From a virus: a stretch of 50,601 bases of DNA. Each line of letters opens with the position of its first letter. Position 1 is the stretch's first letter. Made by a program: the position numbers and the translations under genes. Shown one piece after another: positions 38,875 to 47,952 of this stretch. Where the stretch lies: positions 1 to 50,601 of the IMG/VR virus record IMGVR_UViG_3300007276_000069; one strand, 5' to 3'. The notes beneath the pieces are model-generated. The model worked only from the letters and a program-made list of their open reading frames with translations, did no database searches and was not told the DNA's origin.

Positions 38875-40573
38875 TAAGGCGGATGTAAGAGAAGAGCCTG
38901 TAAAGCGCCGGGGTCGCCCAAAGTTAGCCGAGGGTGAAAAGGGTAACTACCGCACCTCCGCAAAAGAACGTGCGCGGAGAGCATCCGCAGCCGCCGTCCG
39001 TAATGCAGACAGGGCTAAGAAAAAGGCGCAGAAGAAAGCCTCCAAGGCTAAAGAAAAGAAAGACAGCATCAAGAAGGTTGAACAGGCTCTGTTCACCAAG
39101 AATGGTGCTAAACTTATTGAAGATACTACACTACAGAATGTACCAAAGCCCGTAAGGGAGTTAGTAGAGGATGAAGCAGAGGTTATCTTCAAGCCCAATT
39201 CAGGGCCACAAACGGACTTTTTGGCAAGCCCTGAAAGGGATGTGTTTTATGGGGGCGCTGCTGGCGGCGGGAAGTCTTACGCTCTGCTTGCTGATCTTCT
39301 TCGCTACTGCAGCAATCCCAATCATCGCGCCCTTATTATTCGTCGCACACTGGACGAGCTTACAGAACTGGTTGACAAGAGTAAACAACTCTATCCAAAA
39401 GCTTTTCCCGGTGCCATCTTTCGGGAGTTGAAAGCGATGTGGCAGTTCCCGTCCGGGGCTACGGCATGGTTCTCCTACCTCGACAAGGACAAAGACGTAA
39501 CACGCTACCAAGGACAAGCCTTTACTTGGATTGGCATTGACGAGATCACGCACTACCCGACACCCTACGTATGGGAGTATCTGCGTTCTAGGCTTCGTAC
39601 TACTGATTCTGAAATTAATGCGTACATGCGCTGCACAGGAAACCCCGGAGGGGTAGGCGGATGGTGGGTCAAGAAGATGTACATCGACCCTGCACCACCT
39701 AACGCACCTTTTGCAGCTACTGATGTTGATACAGGTAACGCACTTTTGTGGCCTGACACAGCAACTAACGGTAAAGCAGGTCAACCGCTTTTTCTTCGTA
39801 AGTTCATTCCGGCGCGATTGACCGATAACCCCTACCTCGCTGAAACTGGTGAATATGAAGCCATGTTGAGGTCGCTCCCAGAAGTCGAACGAAGGCGGCT
39901 TCTAGAAGGGGATTGGGATGTCGCAGAGGGAGCGGCGTTCCCAGAGTTTTCCCGCAACATTCATGTTGTGGAAGCCTCACAGACACAGATACCCCACAAC
40001 TGGTTGCGCGTCCGCGCAGCGGATTACGGGTATGCCGCCCCCTCATGTGTTCTGTGGGGCGCAGTTGATTGGGATGATACTCTGTGGATTTACAGGGAGT
40101 TCTACGGCAAGGGCCAAACGGCAGAGATGCTGGCAAATACTATCGTAAGCCTAGAGGGGGATGACCCCGGCATGTATTACTCTGTGCTTGACGCTTCTTG
40201 CTGGAACAGGACAGGCACTGGCCCTTCCATTGCAGAAACCCTTATTCGTAGAGGTGCTAGGTTTACTCCTTCTGATAGAAATAGAATAGCGGGTAAGCTG
40301 GAGTTGCACAGCCGGTTAAGGGTTGATGATTTTACAGGCGAGCCAAAGATAAAGATACTTTCTACGTGTACACATCTGATACGCACTCTCTCAGGACTAC
40401 CTCTGTCAAAGACAAACCCTGAAGATGTAGATACGAAAGCAGATGACCACGCCTACGATGCTTTGCGATACATGTGCATGACCCGCGCAAGAGGTCATCT
40501 AACTATTAATTCTATGATGAATAAGATGAAAGAAGCAAAGCCTAAAGCATTTGACTCTACGTTTGGTTACTGA
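38804..40573 (+). CDS. terL: Terminase large subunit
   Basis: 589 residues from TTG 38804 (AAAGGT seven bases upstream). ATPase: Walker A GGAAGGGKS at about residues 150-158, Walker B TWIGIDEITH. RNase H-like nuclease: Asp in RAADYGYAAPS, Asp in YYSVLDASCW and Asp in KADDHAYDAL. It cuts concatemers and pumps DNA into the prohead through the portal. The first 130 residues are a Lys/Arg/Ala-rich extension with an AT-hook-like KRRGRPKL (residues 34-41), unusual for the family. The nested small basic gene overlaps its start. Confidence 0.92.
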   Translation: MDDLDHQSEGTRKVLDESPLPLVDKADVREEPVKRRGRPKLAEGEKGNYRTSAKERARRASAAAVRNADRAKKKAQKKASKAKEKKDSIKKVEQALFTKNGAKLIEDTTLQNVPKPVRELVEDEAEVIFKPNSGPQTDFLASPERDVFYGGAAGGGKSYALLADLLRYCSNPNHRALIIRRTLDELTELVDKSKQLYPKAFPGAIFRELKAMWQFPSGATAWFSYLDKDKDVTRYQGQAFTWIGIDEITHYPTPYVWEYLRSRLRTTDSEINAYMRCTGNPGGVGGWWVKKMYIDPAPPNAPFAATDVDTGNALLWPDTATNGKAGQPLFLRKFIPARLTDNPYLAETGEYEAMLRSLPEVERRRLLEGDWDVAEGAAFPEFSRNIHVVEASQTQIPHNWLRVRAADYGYAAPSCVLWGAVDWDDTLWIYREFYGKGQTAEMLANTIVSLEGDDPGMYYSVLDASCWNRTGTGPSIAETLIRRGARFTPSDRNRIAGKLELHSRLRVDDFTGEPKIKILSTCTHLIRTLSGLPLSKTNPEDVDTKADDHAYDALRYMCMTRARGHLTINSMMNKMKEAKPKAFDSTFGY

Positions 40574-40575
40574 TT

Positions 40576-42057
40576 ATGGTTGATAGTTCAGGAAGATCAT
40601 CTTTTCCAGAAAGAAAAGCAGGTGTAGGGCCGGGAAGTCAGTTGCGCCCTAACGTGACTGATTTGCCTGAAGCCGAATTAAAAAAGCTGGGCGTTAGAAA
40701 TCCTATTACTATAACTGATAGGGGTGTCAGTCTTATACTAAAGATGATGCAGGAGACAGGGCTTCCTGTACAAGGGTCATTACGCCAGCTACAAAAACGT
40801 TTAGATGCTTTTAGAAAAGCAAATCCTGACAGAGCATCCGATCTAGGCAGGTACATCACTCAAGCATTTCCAGATGGTATTGAAGGCACTGAAAAAAGTC
40901 TTACTGAATCTAGAGCGTATGAGCAGTTTTTGTATGACAATGGTTTTCTCCGAGATGCTGACCCAGATTTTAAACAGCTAGATGAGAAATTTAAAAGTCT
41001 CCCTAAGAGTGGTCAAAATAGACGCTCTAGGCAGGGCAGAGAGATACTAGATATAAAAGATAGAGGCGGTGTTCCTGTTGTAGTCGGTAGGGATGAGGAT
41101 GGAAGGCCCGTTGAGGATAAAAGTAGATCACGTCCTTACAAGCTTAATCTTTCTGATAAAGGCATAGAAGAAGCTAAAAAATCATCTCTTCCTGTATATG
41201 CACAGACAGAAATTACTCCTCAGATTGAAATGCAAGACAGGCAAAGAAAAGCTGTTGCGCGAAGAGAGGCAAGAGTCCCTTCTACTGTTGATACTCCAAG
41301 CATACCGGGTGGAGAGACTGTAGAGCCAAACAGAGGCGAAGTTTCACGAAAAGCAAAAGGGGCAGTGATTGTACGAAGCGATGTTAATACGTTTAAACAG
41401 GCAATGGGCAAGGCTGTTAGCAAGGGCGGTAAAGTAAATCTGTTTACAGAGATTGTAGATGAAGCCCGTAAGATCGATCCTAAAGTGTCTATGAACGCGA
41501 TGCAGGACATCAAGGACTATTTGTTTTTTACAGGTCATTTAGAAGCCGATGCTGCAGTATCAGAAAAGATGGGACCATCTCGTTTGTCAGATGCTGATGT
41601 GCCAGAGTACGTTAAACCTAGTCAGAAGTATTATAAGCAAGGTTTAAAAGTGTTAGACGCTGGAGGATCAAACGAACCTTTAGTCATTAGAAAGCTGAGT
41701 GCAGAGCCTGATCCGTATGTTCAACATGTCCGTGCTAAATCAGTGCCAGAGATAACTGGCCCCCAATCCGCAACTCCTGATAGGCCCGTATCTGAAAGGA
41801 CTAGCCGCCTACTAAACATCATTAAGAGTGGCGGTAGAAAAGGACTAAAAGTTCTTGTTCCCGGTGTTGGTTTAGCAGCAACAGCAATAGAGGAAGCTGC
41901 AGCAGCAACGCCTACAGCTAGATCATCTTTTTCTGAAATAGAATATGATAGAATGATGGAAGAAGCTAAAAGAGAAGAATTAATCCCCGAAGAGAGTGAA
42001 GTAAGGGGGAGAACTATGGAAGAGGTAAAAAGCAGAACCTCTTTTATGAACCAATAG
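40576..42057 (+). CDS. Head-module hypothetical protein
   Basis: 493 residues, two bases after the terminase stop. Charged, Lys/Arg/Asp/Glu-rich, largely disordered-looking sequence with a few folded patches (GVSLILKMMQETGLPVQGSL, MNAMQDIKDYLFFTGH) and one Ala-rich hydrophobic segment near the end (GLKVLVPGVGLAATAIEEAA). No enzyme motif. Its position between terminase and portal suggests a head-associated role. Confidence 0.5.
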   Translation: MVDSSGRSSFPERKAGVGPGSQLRPNVTDLPEAELKKLGVRNPITITDRGVSLILKMMQETGLPVQGSLRQLQKRLDAFRKANPDRASDLGRYITQAFPDGIEGTEKSLTESRAYEQFLYDNGFLRDADPDFKQLDEKFKSLPKSGQNRRSRQGREILDIKDRGGVPVVVGRDEDGRPVEDKSRSRPYKLNLSDKGIEEAKKSSLPVYAQTEITPQIEMQDRQRKAVARREARVPSTVDTPSIPGGETVEPNRGEVSRKAKGAVIVRSDVNTFKQAMGKAVSKGGKVNLFTEIVDEARKIDPKVSMNAMQDIKDYLFFTGHLEADAAVSEKMGPSRLSDADVPEYVKPSQKYYKQGLKVLDAGGSNEPLVIRKLSAEPDPYVQHVRAKSVPEITGPQSATPDRPVSERTSRLLNIIKSGGRKGLKVLVPGVGLAATAIEEAAAATPTARSSFSEIEYDRMMEEAKREELIPEESEVRGRTMEEVKSRTSFMNQ

Positions 42058-42075
42058 CTACAGAAAGGAAAAACT

Positions 42076-42288
42076 ATGTACGCATATGGTAAAGACTACA
42101 TCATGGGTATGATGAAGAAACAGGGCGAACTAAGCCCTGCCCCGGAAGGTGCTTTGCACCGCGAAGGACTAGATCAGATGCTGGTCGGCAAGATTGACCG
42201 CGATGCTCTGAATGTTGATATGCCCCGTCCGAAAAGCAATACGGTTGACCCGGCTGTATTTCGTATGGCAGACGAAAAAGACTACTAA
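42076..42288 (+). CDS. Small hypothetical protein
   Basis: 70 residues with CAGAAAGGAAAAACT upstream. MYAYGKDYIMGMMKKQGELS, then a Pro/Asp-rich tail (MPRPKSNTVDPAVF). No family known. Sits directly before the portal gene, as small head genes often do. Confidence 0.55.
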   Translation: MYAYGKDYIMGMMKKQGELSPAPEGALHREGLDQMLVGKIDRDALNVDMPRPKSNTVDPAVFRMADEKDY

Positions 42289-42301
42289 GTAAGGAAGTCC
42301 T

Positions 42302-44398
42302 ATGGACGATTCACCTTTAGGCGATATCACAGCGGCTGCTTTTGTTGATGACGCTTCTACTAACGTAGTTGGCACTGTTAAGTCAAAGTTTGAAGAAGCT
42401 GAACATGGCCGTTACCAGCATGAACAGCGCTGGCTAAAAGCCTATAAAAACTTTAGAGGTATCTACGACTCAACTACTCAGTTTAGAGAGTCTGAGAACA
42501 GTAAAGTTTTTATTAAGATTACAAAGACAAAAGTTCTGGCTGCGTATGGGCAGATAATTGACGTTCTTTTTGCAAACAAGAAGTTCCCAATTGTTGTTGA
42601 GCCTAGCCCTGTGCCTGAAGGTGTAGCAGAGTTTGCACACCTTAGTAAAGTCCCTATGCCTCCACAGCAACAAGAAGAGCCTGTTGAAGACCCCTACGGT
42701 TTCCCCGGCGATGGCCGGGACATGGCACCGGGGGCTACAGAAGCTTCCCCTCTAGCCGGATTAGCCGACAAGTACGAGGGAGTTGATCTGCAGGAAGGCC
42801 CAAGTCGCATGGGCGAACCACAGATTAATCCTTCGCGTGAGACGGCGCGACACATGGAAAAGCTCATCCATGATCAGTTGCATGAGAACAATGCCACGAA
42901 TATCTTGCGTCACTCCCTGTTTGAGTGCGCCCTTCTTGGCACGGGTATTGTAAAGGGACCGCTCAATGAAAGTAAAACTCTTCACCGCTGGGATAACGAA
43001 AAAAACTACAGCCCGTACAAGAAGCTTGTACCTCGGCTTGAGTCGGTTTCATGCTGGAACTTTTACCCAGACCCCACCGCTACTAACGTGGATGATTGTT
43101 CCTATGTAGTACAGCGCCACCGGCTAAACCGGTCGCAGATGCGTGACTTGATGGACAAACCATTCTTTAATGGTGAGGCCATTGCTAAATGTCTTAGTGG
43201 CGGCCCTAACTACACGGATAAATACTTTGAAGACACTATCCGTGCAGAGAGCCTAGAAGACTTAGCCGCTGTTGACAGGTACGAAGTTCTTGAGTTCTGG
43301 GGCAATCTAGACAGCGATCTTATGCGCGATATGGGCATTCCTATGGAAGTAGACGATCTTTCAGAGGTTCCTGTAAACGCATGGATATGTGGTAACGAAG
43401 TGCTACGATTAGTCCTAAATCCGTTTGTACCATATCGTATTCCTTACTTTGCAACTCCGTATGAGATTAACCCCTATCAGTTGTTTGGTATAGGCATACC
43501 AGAGAACATGGAAGACGCCCAGCTACTAATGAATGGTCATGTAAGAATGGCTATTGACAATCTTGCATTAGCTGGTAATGTAGTATTTGATGTAGATGAA
43601 GCATCCCTTGTACCCGGACAGAACTATGATATCTATCCGGGTAAAGTGTTTAGGCGGCAGTCTGGCGTTACTGGCACAGCTATTAACGCTGTTAAGTTTC
43701 CTAATACTGCTGGTGAAAACATACAAATGTATCAGGCTGCACGACAATTAGCCGATGAAGAGACAGGGCTACCTAGCATCATGCACGGTCAAACGGGTGT
43801 GTCTGGAACAGGACGTACCGCTGCGGGACTTAGCATGTTGATGGGCGGTGCTAATCTAAGCGTAAAAACAGTTATTAAAAATGTTGATGACTTTCTTCTC
43901 AAGCCGCTCGGTGAGTGCATGTTCTTTTGGAATATGCAGTTTACTGATGACCGTCCTGAGATACAGGGAGATTTGGAAATCAAGCCACAGGGAACCTCTG
44001 CAGTCATGCAGAAAGAAGTTCGCAGCCAACGCCTTACCGCGTTGCTACAAACAGTGGCAAATCCAATGCTCGCTCCGTTTATCAAGATTCCAAACCTTGT
44101 ACGTGAGCTAGCCATTGCACAGGACATTGATCCTGATTTGTTGGTAAATGATATCAATGATGCACAAATCTTTGCAGAAGTATTGAGAGGATTAAATGCT
44201 CAACAAGGAAACATGCCAGACCCTGCTGCCGCTGGTCAACAATCAGGCGGCATGGGACAGTCTGGAGGACTACCTAGCGGACCTGAAGGAGCGCCATCAG
44301 GCCCTGCTGGCGGTGGAGAAATCGGACTTAGAGATGCGCTTGCTGCAGGGCAAGGTGCAGGTGGTGGACCACCTCCTATCCCTGAAGACGCAGGTTAA
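42302..44398 (+). CDS. Portal (head-tail connector) protein
   Basis: 698 residues, purine-rich AAGTAAGGAAG upstream. N-terminal helix-rich part (RWLKAYKNFRGIYDSTTQFR), central domain with conserved-looking SVSCWNFYPDPTATNVDDCS and YRIPYFATPYEINPYQLFGI, and a C-terminal helical barrel region (GTGRTAAGLSMLMGGANLSV). Size and segments match podovirus-type portals; a dodecamer forms the DNA gate and binds terminase. From about residue 632 on, the chain becomes Gly/Pro/Gln/Ser-rich low complexity, and exactly there a second gene is encoded in another frame (44196-44435). Confidence 0.88.
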   Translation: MDDSPLGDITAAAFVDDASTNVVGTVKSKFEEAEHGRYQHEQRWLKAYKNFRGIYDSTTQFRESENSKVFIKITKTKVLAAYGQIIDVLFANKKFPIVVEPSPVPEGVAEFAHLSKVPMPPQQQEEPVEDPYGFPGDGRDMAPGATEASPLAGLADKYEGVDLQEGPSRMGEPQINPSRETARHMEKLIHDQLHENNATNILRHSLFECALLGTGIVKGPLNESKTLHRWDNEKNYSPYKKLVPRLESVSCWNFYPDPTATNVDDCSYVVQRHRLNRSQMRDLMDKPFFNGEAIAKCLSGGPNYTDKYFEDTIRAESLEDLAAVDRYEVLEFWGNLDSDLMRDMGIPMEVDDLSEVPVNAWICGNEVLRLVLNPFVPYRIPYFATPYEINPYQLFGIGIPENMEDAQLLMNGHVRMAIDNLALAGNVVFDVDEASLVPGQNYDIYPGKVFRRQSGVTGTAINAVKFPNTAGENIQMYQAARQLADEETGLPSIMHGQTGVSGTGRTAAGLSMLMGGANLSVKTVIKNVDDFLLKPLGECMFFWNMQFTDDRPEIQGDLEIKPQGTSAVMQKEVRSQRLTALLQTVANPMLAPFIKIPNLVRELAIAQDIDPDLLVNDINDAQIFAEVLRGLNAQQGNMPDPAAAGQQSGGMGQSGGLPSGPEGAPSGPAGGGEIGLRDALAAGQGAGGGPPPIPEDAG

Positions 44399-44435
44399 CA
44401 CGCAGCAGAAAGAATACAGCAAACGTGGCAACTAA
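44196..44435 (+). CDS. Small gene nested in the portal 3' end
   Basis: 79 residues in a different frame from the portal. AGAGG lies five to six bases before the ATG, a better ribosome site than many accepted genes here. The product is protein-like and helical (AAWDSLEDYLADLKERHQAL, LEMRLLQGKVQVVDHLLSLK); proteins with W-x-x-L-x-x-Y-L and a late LQG...L-x-L pattern follow the portal gene in other podoviruses as far as I recall. 203 of its 240 bases overlap the portal gene, whose product is low complexity there. It overlaps the next gene by 11 bases. Confidence 0.65.
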   Translation: MLNKETCQTLLPLVNNQAAWDSLEDYLADLKERHQALLAVEKSDLEMRLLQGKVQVVDHLLSLKTQVNTQQKEYSKRGN

Positions 44436-47211
44436 TATTGAAGAAGCACTGAGCGGCGGAAGTCTATCCGTCTCTGCTAAACCTGTAACTATGGAAGCTC
44501 TTCCTGAAGCTACCATAGATGTAGGTGGTGGTTCTCAGTCTCTTGCAATTGAAGGTCTTGGTGTAAAACGCAAGAAAGACGATCTTTCTGTAACAACATC
44601 CTCTACATCTCAGATTGCTATTCAAGACTTATTTGGTGATCTTCTTGATGAGGTAAACTTTTCTGATCCTAGCAGTGTAGATGCTTTTAGAAGTAGCGCA
44701 CAGACACGCATTGATGAGATGGACCTCGACAGTGTTAATAGAGTGTTAGGAACAGCTTCTAGTGTAGCAAGCGATATTAGTACGTTAGCTAGTCCTTTTT
44801 TAGATAGAGATAGTTCACAAAACCAGTTTCAGCAAGTTTTTGGACCTCCTGCGCCTACAAGCGTAACGGATAGCGGGGGTTCTGGCGATGTTAGCACGGG
44901 ATCAGCAAGCGGGTTTGATACTGAAGGAATAGGCTCTTCAAGAGATTTTGCAGATTTGTCTGCTTTGGGCGATCCTTCTTTTGCTGCCTCTGCTTTTGGT
45001 GGGGCTTTTGGCGCTCTTGGTCCGGGGGGTAGCCTTGGAAGTTTTGCTGCAGGGCAACTAGGCTCAATTGGAAGTTTATCATCAGCAGCACAGGCATTTG
45101 GTGGCTTTCAGAGCCTTCAAAATGCAGACATAAGTAACCCTGCGGGGGCGCTTGCTGCGGTAACGTCAGGTTTAAATGCGGCAAAAGGCGTTTCAGGTCT
45201 TCTTAGTCAAGCAAAGAATATACCTGATATTTTTTCAGATGTTGAGAAAACCATCTCAAAATTCGCACAGAATGCCTATAATACGCTCACAAATCCTGCA
45301 TTAGCTATGGAGGCGTATGGCAGGAGCATGGCGTATGGGACACAGTTTCCCGACCTATATTCTTTTGAAACTAATCAAGGTCTTGCAACCTTTGCCTTTG
45401 ACGCTAAAACAGGAGCAATTGCTACTCCCGGTTTTTTAGCTATGATGATGCCGGGACCACTAAAGGCGGCGTTCAGTCTGAGTCAACAGGCAATGAAAGA
45501 GCTTGGTTATAGTGCACAAATGCAAGCTCGAAATGCAGCGGCTATTGAGGCGTATACCGCGCCAGAATTTGAAACGCCAAACACTTCTGTTTCTGTATAC
45601 TCTTCTCCTAACGCGACAGTATCTTTTGACGCAACTACAGGTGACACAAGTATCTCAGGTGCCTTTGCATCTATGGATTTAGGACAACAGGGCTATGGTC
45701 AAGTAGGTTTTGATTTAGGTGCTTTATCAGAGGCTATGGGACCAGACGGCACTGTTGGTAGCATTAGTTTTGAAGATTTTCAAAGTTCAGCTATAACAGG
45801 TATGCTTGGTCACGGACCTCTGGGGTTTGATGCTTTTAATGAAGAAGAGGCGCTGGCTGCAGATATTGCAGGACAACTTTCAGCAGCAGGACTAGGAACT
45901 AAAGCAGATATAGCAGATTATGCTGATCGTTCTGCAAGTCTATCATCTTTGTTTGGAGAAGCCTTTGGTCTTGAGATGGGTATGGACTTTAGTTCAAAAG
46001 GTATTGAATCTCTTGCTGCTGATCCTTTAGGCGGAATGGATAAACAACTGTCCAATGCTCCTCCAGCCGCATCGGGTTTAGATTTTGGTATTGCTAAAGC
46101 TGCTAGAGAAGACCCTGCTATGGCTGCGTTGTACAGCATGTACACTTCAGTGTATGTTGATATGGTGAAAGCTGAACCTTTAAGTGAAATGGCAAACGAA
46201 CTTGGTATGGCAGGATCAATTCATAGTATGGCAAAGGAAGCGGAGGGCAAACAAACCCTTGCAATGATAAGGTCGCAGATTCAGGCGCAGCAAGCAGCAA
46301 GAGGTAGAGCGTATGGCCGGACTTTAGGGGGGAATACGGGAGAAGGTTATAACAGTCAATCCCCAAGCTTCGACGCTGTAAGCATGGCAGATTATGCTAT
46401 GGGCATAACGGGTAAAAATACGTTTGACACTGTAAACGATGTAACTGATCAAGCTATAGCAGATCACGTAAGTGGAATAATGAACGCGTTTGGCTTTGCT
46501 TCAGTCCACGCTACGACTGAAGCAATAAACAACGAGCAATTAAGTGGTATGGATGCTGACTTATCCAGCGCAGTCGGTTTTGATCCGGCTGGTGAAATAG
46601 CAGCGGGTTATGATATAGGCTTTTCTGCAGCCGCCCAAAACGCAAGTGCTGCTATGGCTGCTTTGGGTGGGTATGGGCAGCGAAACGACCCTACAAGCGA
46701 TCTCGGAGAGATGCCCGGTTATCACTCGCCCGAATTTGATCCTTTTGGGGGCGATAGTCAAGTCAGTGGTGGTTTTGGCGCTCCCGATGCTCCCGGCGCT
46801 CCCGATGCGGGGTTTGAAGGGCTGGGCTATGGTTATGGCTATGGCGAAGAGGACAGCGGCGGCGGTGATGGCGGCGGTGGCGGCGGCGGCGGCGGAACAA
46901 CATATATATGCACTGCAGCCTACGCTAATGGAGTAACAGATTACAGCACATTTAGTGCTAATCGCAAGTATGGAATAAACCTACGTAGAAACGATCCGTA
47001 TCTTATGAAAGGTTATGACCTTGTAGGGCCAACGCTAGCTAATATGCTTGGCGGAACTAAAGTTGCAAAAGTCCTAACAAATTATTATAAAATGGATTTG
47101 GATAAAAAAGTTGTTTCTTTTCGCTATAAGCTCTTGCAAATCTTTTTGAAAGGCGTCATGAGGCCAGTGGTCAGAACTATAGGTTATTTAAATGAGCGCA
47201 TCTTTAAATAA
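44425..47211 (+). CDS. Large virion-module protein with poly-Gly hinge
   Basis: 928 residues, GTG start at 44425 overlapping the nested gene. Most of the chain is Ser/Gly/Ala-rich with repeated acidic and Phe/Gly segments. Near residue 820 there is a run of nine or more glycines after an acidic Gly patch. Beyond it is a compact basic C-terminal domain of about 105 residues (TTYICTAAYANGVTDYSTFS, INLRRNDPYLMKGYDLVGPT) of a type I recall at the ends of other marine phage proteins. It is encoded between portal and coat; it could be a head decoration or ejection component. Function unknown. Confidence 0.5.
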   Translation: MATNIEEALSGGSLSVSAKPVTMEALPEATIDVGGGSQSLAIEGLGVKRKKDDLSVTTSSTSQIAIQDLFGDLLDEVNFSDPSSVDAFRSSAQTRIDEMDLDSVNRVLGTASSVASDISTLASPFLDRDSSQNQFQQVFGPPAPTSVTDSGGSGDVSTGSASGFDTEGIGSSRDFADLSALGDPSFAASAFGGAFGALGPGGSLGSFAAGQLGSIGSLSSAAQAFGGFQSLQNADISNPAGALAAVTSGLNAAKGVSGLLSQAKNIPDIFSDVEKTISKFAQNAYNTLTNPALAMEAYGRSMAYGTQFPDLYSFETNQGLATFAFDAKTGAIATPGFLAMMMPGPLKAAFSLSQQAMKELGYSAQMQARNAAAIEAYTAPEFETPNTSVSVYSSPNATVSFDATTGDTSISGAFASMDLGQQGYGQVGFDLGALSEAMGPDGTVGSISFEDFQSSAITGMLGHGPLGFDAFNEEEALAADIAGQLSAAGLGTKADIADYADRSASLSSLFGEAFGLEMGMDFSSKGIESLAADPLGGMDKQLSNAPPAASGLDFGIAKAAREDPAMAALYSMYTSVYVDMVKAEPLSEMANELGMAGSIHSMAKEAEGKQTLAMIRSQIQAQQAARGRAYGRTLGGNTGEGYNSQSPSFDAVSMADYAMGITGKNTFDTVNDVTDQAIADHVSGIMNAFGFASVHATTEAINNEQLSGMDADLSSAVGFDPAGEIAAGYDIGFSAAAQNASAAMAALGGYGQRNDPTSDLGEMPGYHSPEFDPFGGDSQVSGGFGAPDAPGAPDAGFEGLGYGYGYGEEDSGGGDGGGGGGGGGTTYICTAAYANGVTDYSTFSANRKYGINLRRNDPYLMKGYDLVGPTLANMLGGTKVAKVLTNYYKMDLDKKVVSFRYKLLQIFLKGVMRPVVRTIGYLNERIFK

Positions 47212-47950
47212 AGTACGATACCTTTTTATAATAAATTTAATTTCAGCAGTTTTACTTTTTAATTTTGTTGATTTTACATTTTCCGCCATACTTTTAAGTT
47301 TGCTTATGTATTTTTTGTATGACTGTCTTGGAATTGTAGTAACTAATCATAGGTATTGGGCGCATAAAAGCTTTAAATTTAAGAGCAGGGGTATAAAATA
47401 TTTATTTTCTACTCTTGCATTATTATCAGGCACCGGAAGCTCATTAGGCTGGGCAGGAATACATATAATCCACCACAAACATTCTGATAGTGGAGAGGAT
47501 GATCCGCACGACCCTTCGCGTGGGTTTATCAAGATGTTGTTTTTAAGGTACTCGCTAAATGAAATGAAGATGGTTAGACAAGCACTACCACTATCCCGCG
47601 ATCCTTATATTAAATACACTAATAGATATTGGGTTTTAATTATTACAACGTATGTTGGATTGCTTTTATTGTTAGGGGGGTTTCAACTCTTATATTTTAT
47701 GTTTATTATACCCTCTGTTTTAGTAATGTTAGTACAGGCGCTTACAAACTACGTAAACCATCTTGATGTGGGCTATAAAAATCACACTATTAAAGATAAC
47801 TCATGTAATTGTGTATGGTTGTCTCTAATTAATTGGGGAGAGGGGTGGCATAACAATCACCACGCTAATCCAGCAAAAAGCAATCTTCGTGAAAAATGGT
47901 GGGAAGTAGACATCTCAGGAATGATTATAGACGTTATTAAGGCTAGGTAA
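47192..47950 (+). CDS. Fatty acid desaturase (acyl-CoA type)
   Basis: 252 residues, overlapping the previous gene by 20 bases. Three histidine boxes of membrane di-iron desaturases: HRYWAH (His53...His58), HIIHH (His91, His94, His95) and HNNHH near residue 218-222, separated by membrane helices (FIINLISAVLLFNFVDFTFS and LVMLVQALTNYVN regions). It would introduce a delta-9-type double bond into acyl chains and change membrane fluidity. It is shorter than typical desaturases (about 300), mainly at the ends. A host-derived metabolic gene in the structural module is unusual. Confidence 0.88.
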   Translation: MSASLNKVRYLFIINLISAVLLFNFVDFTFSAILLSLLMYFLYDCLGIVVTNHRYWAHKSFKFKSRGIKYLFSTLALLSGTGSSLGWAGIHIIHHKHSDSGEDDPHDPSRGFIKMLFLRYSLNEMKMVRQALPLSRDPYIKYTNRYWVLIITTYVGLLLLLGGFQLLYFMFIIPSVLVMLVQALTNYVNHLDVGYKNHTIKDNSCNCVWLSLINWGEGWHNNHHANPAKSNLREKWWEVDISGMIIDVIKAR

Positions 47951-47952
47951 TT

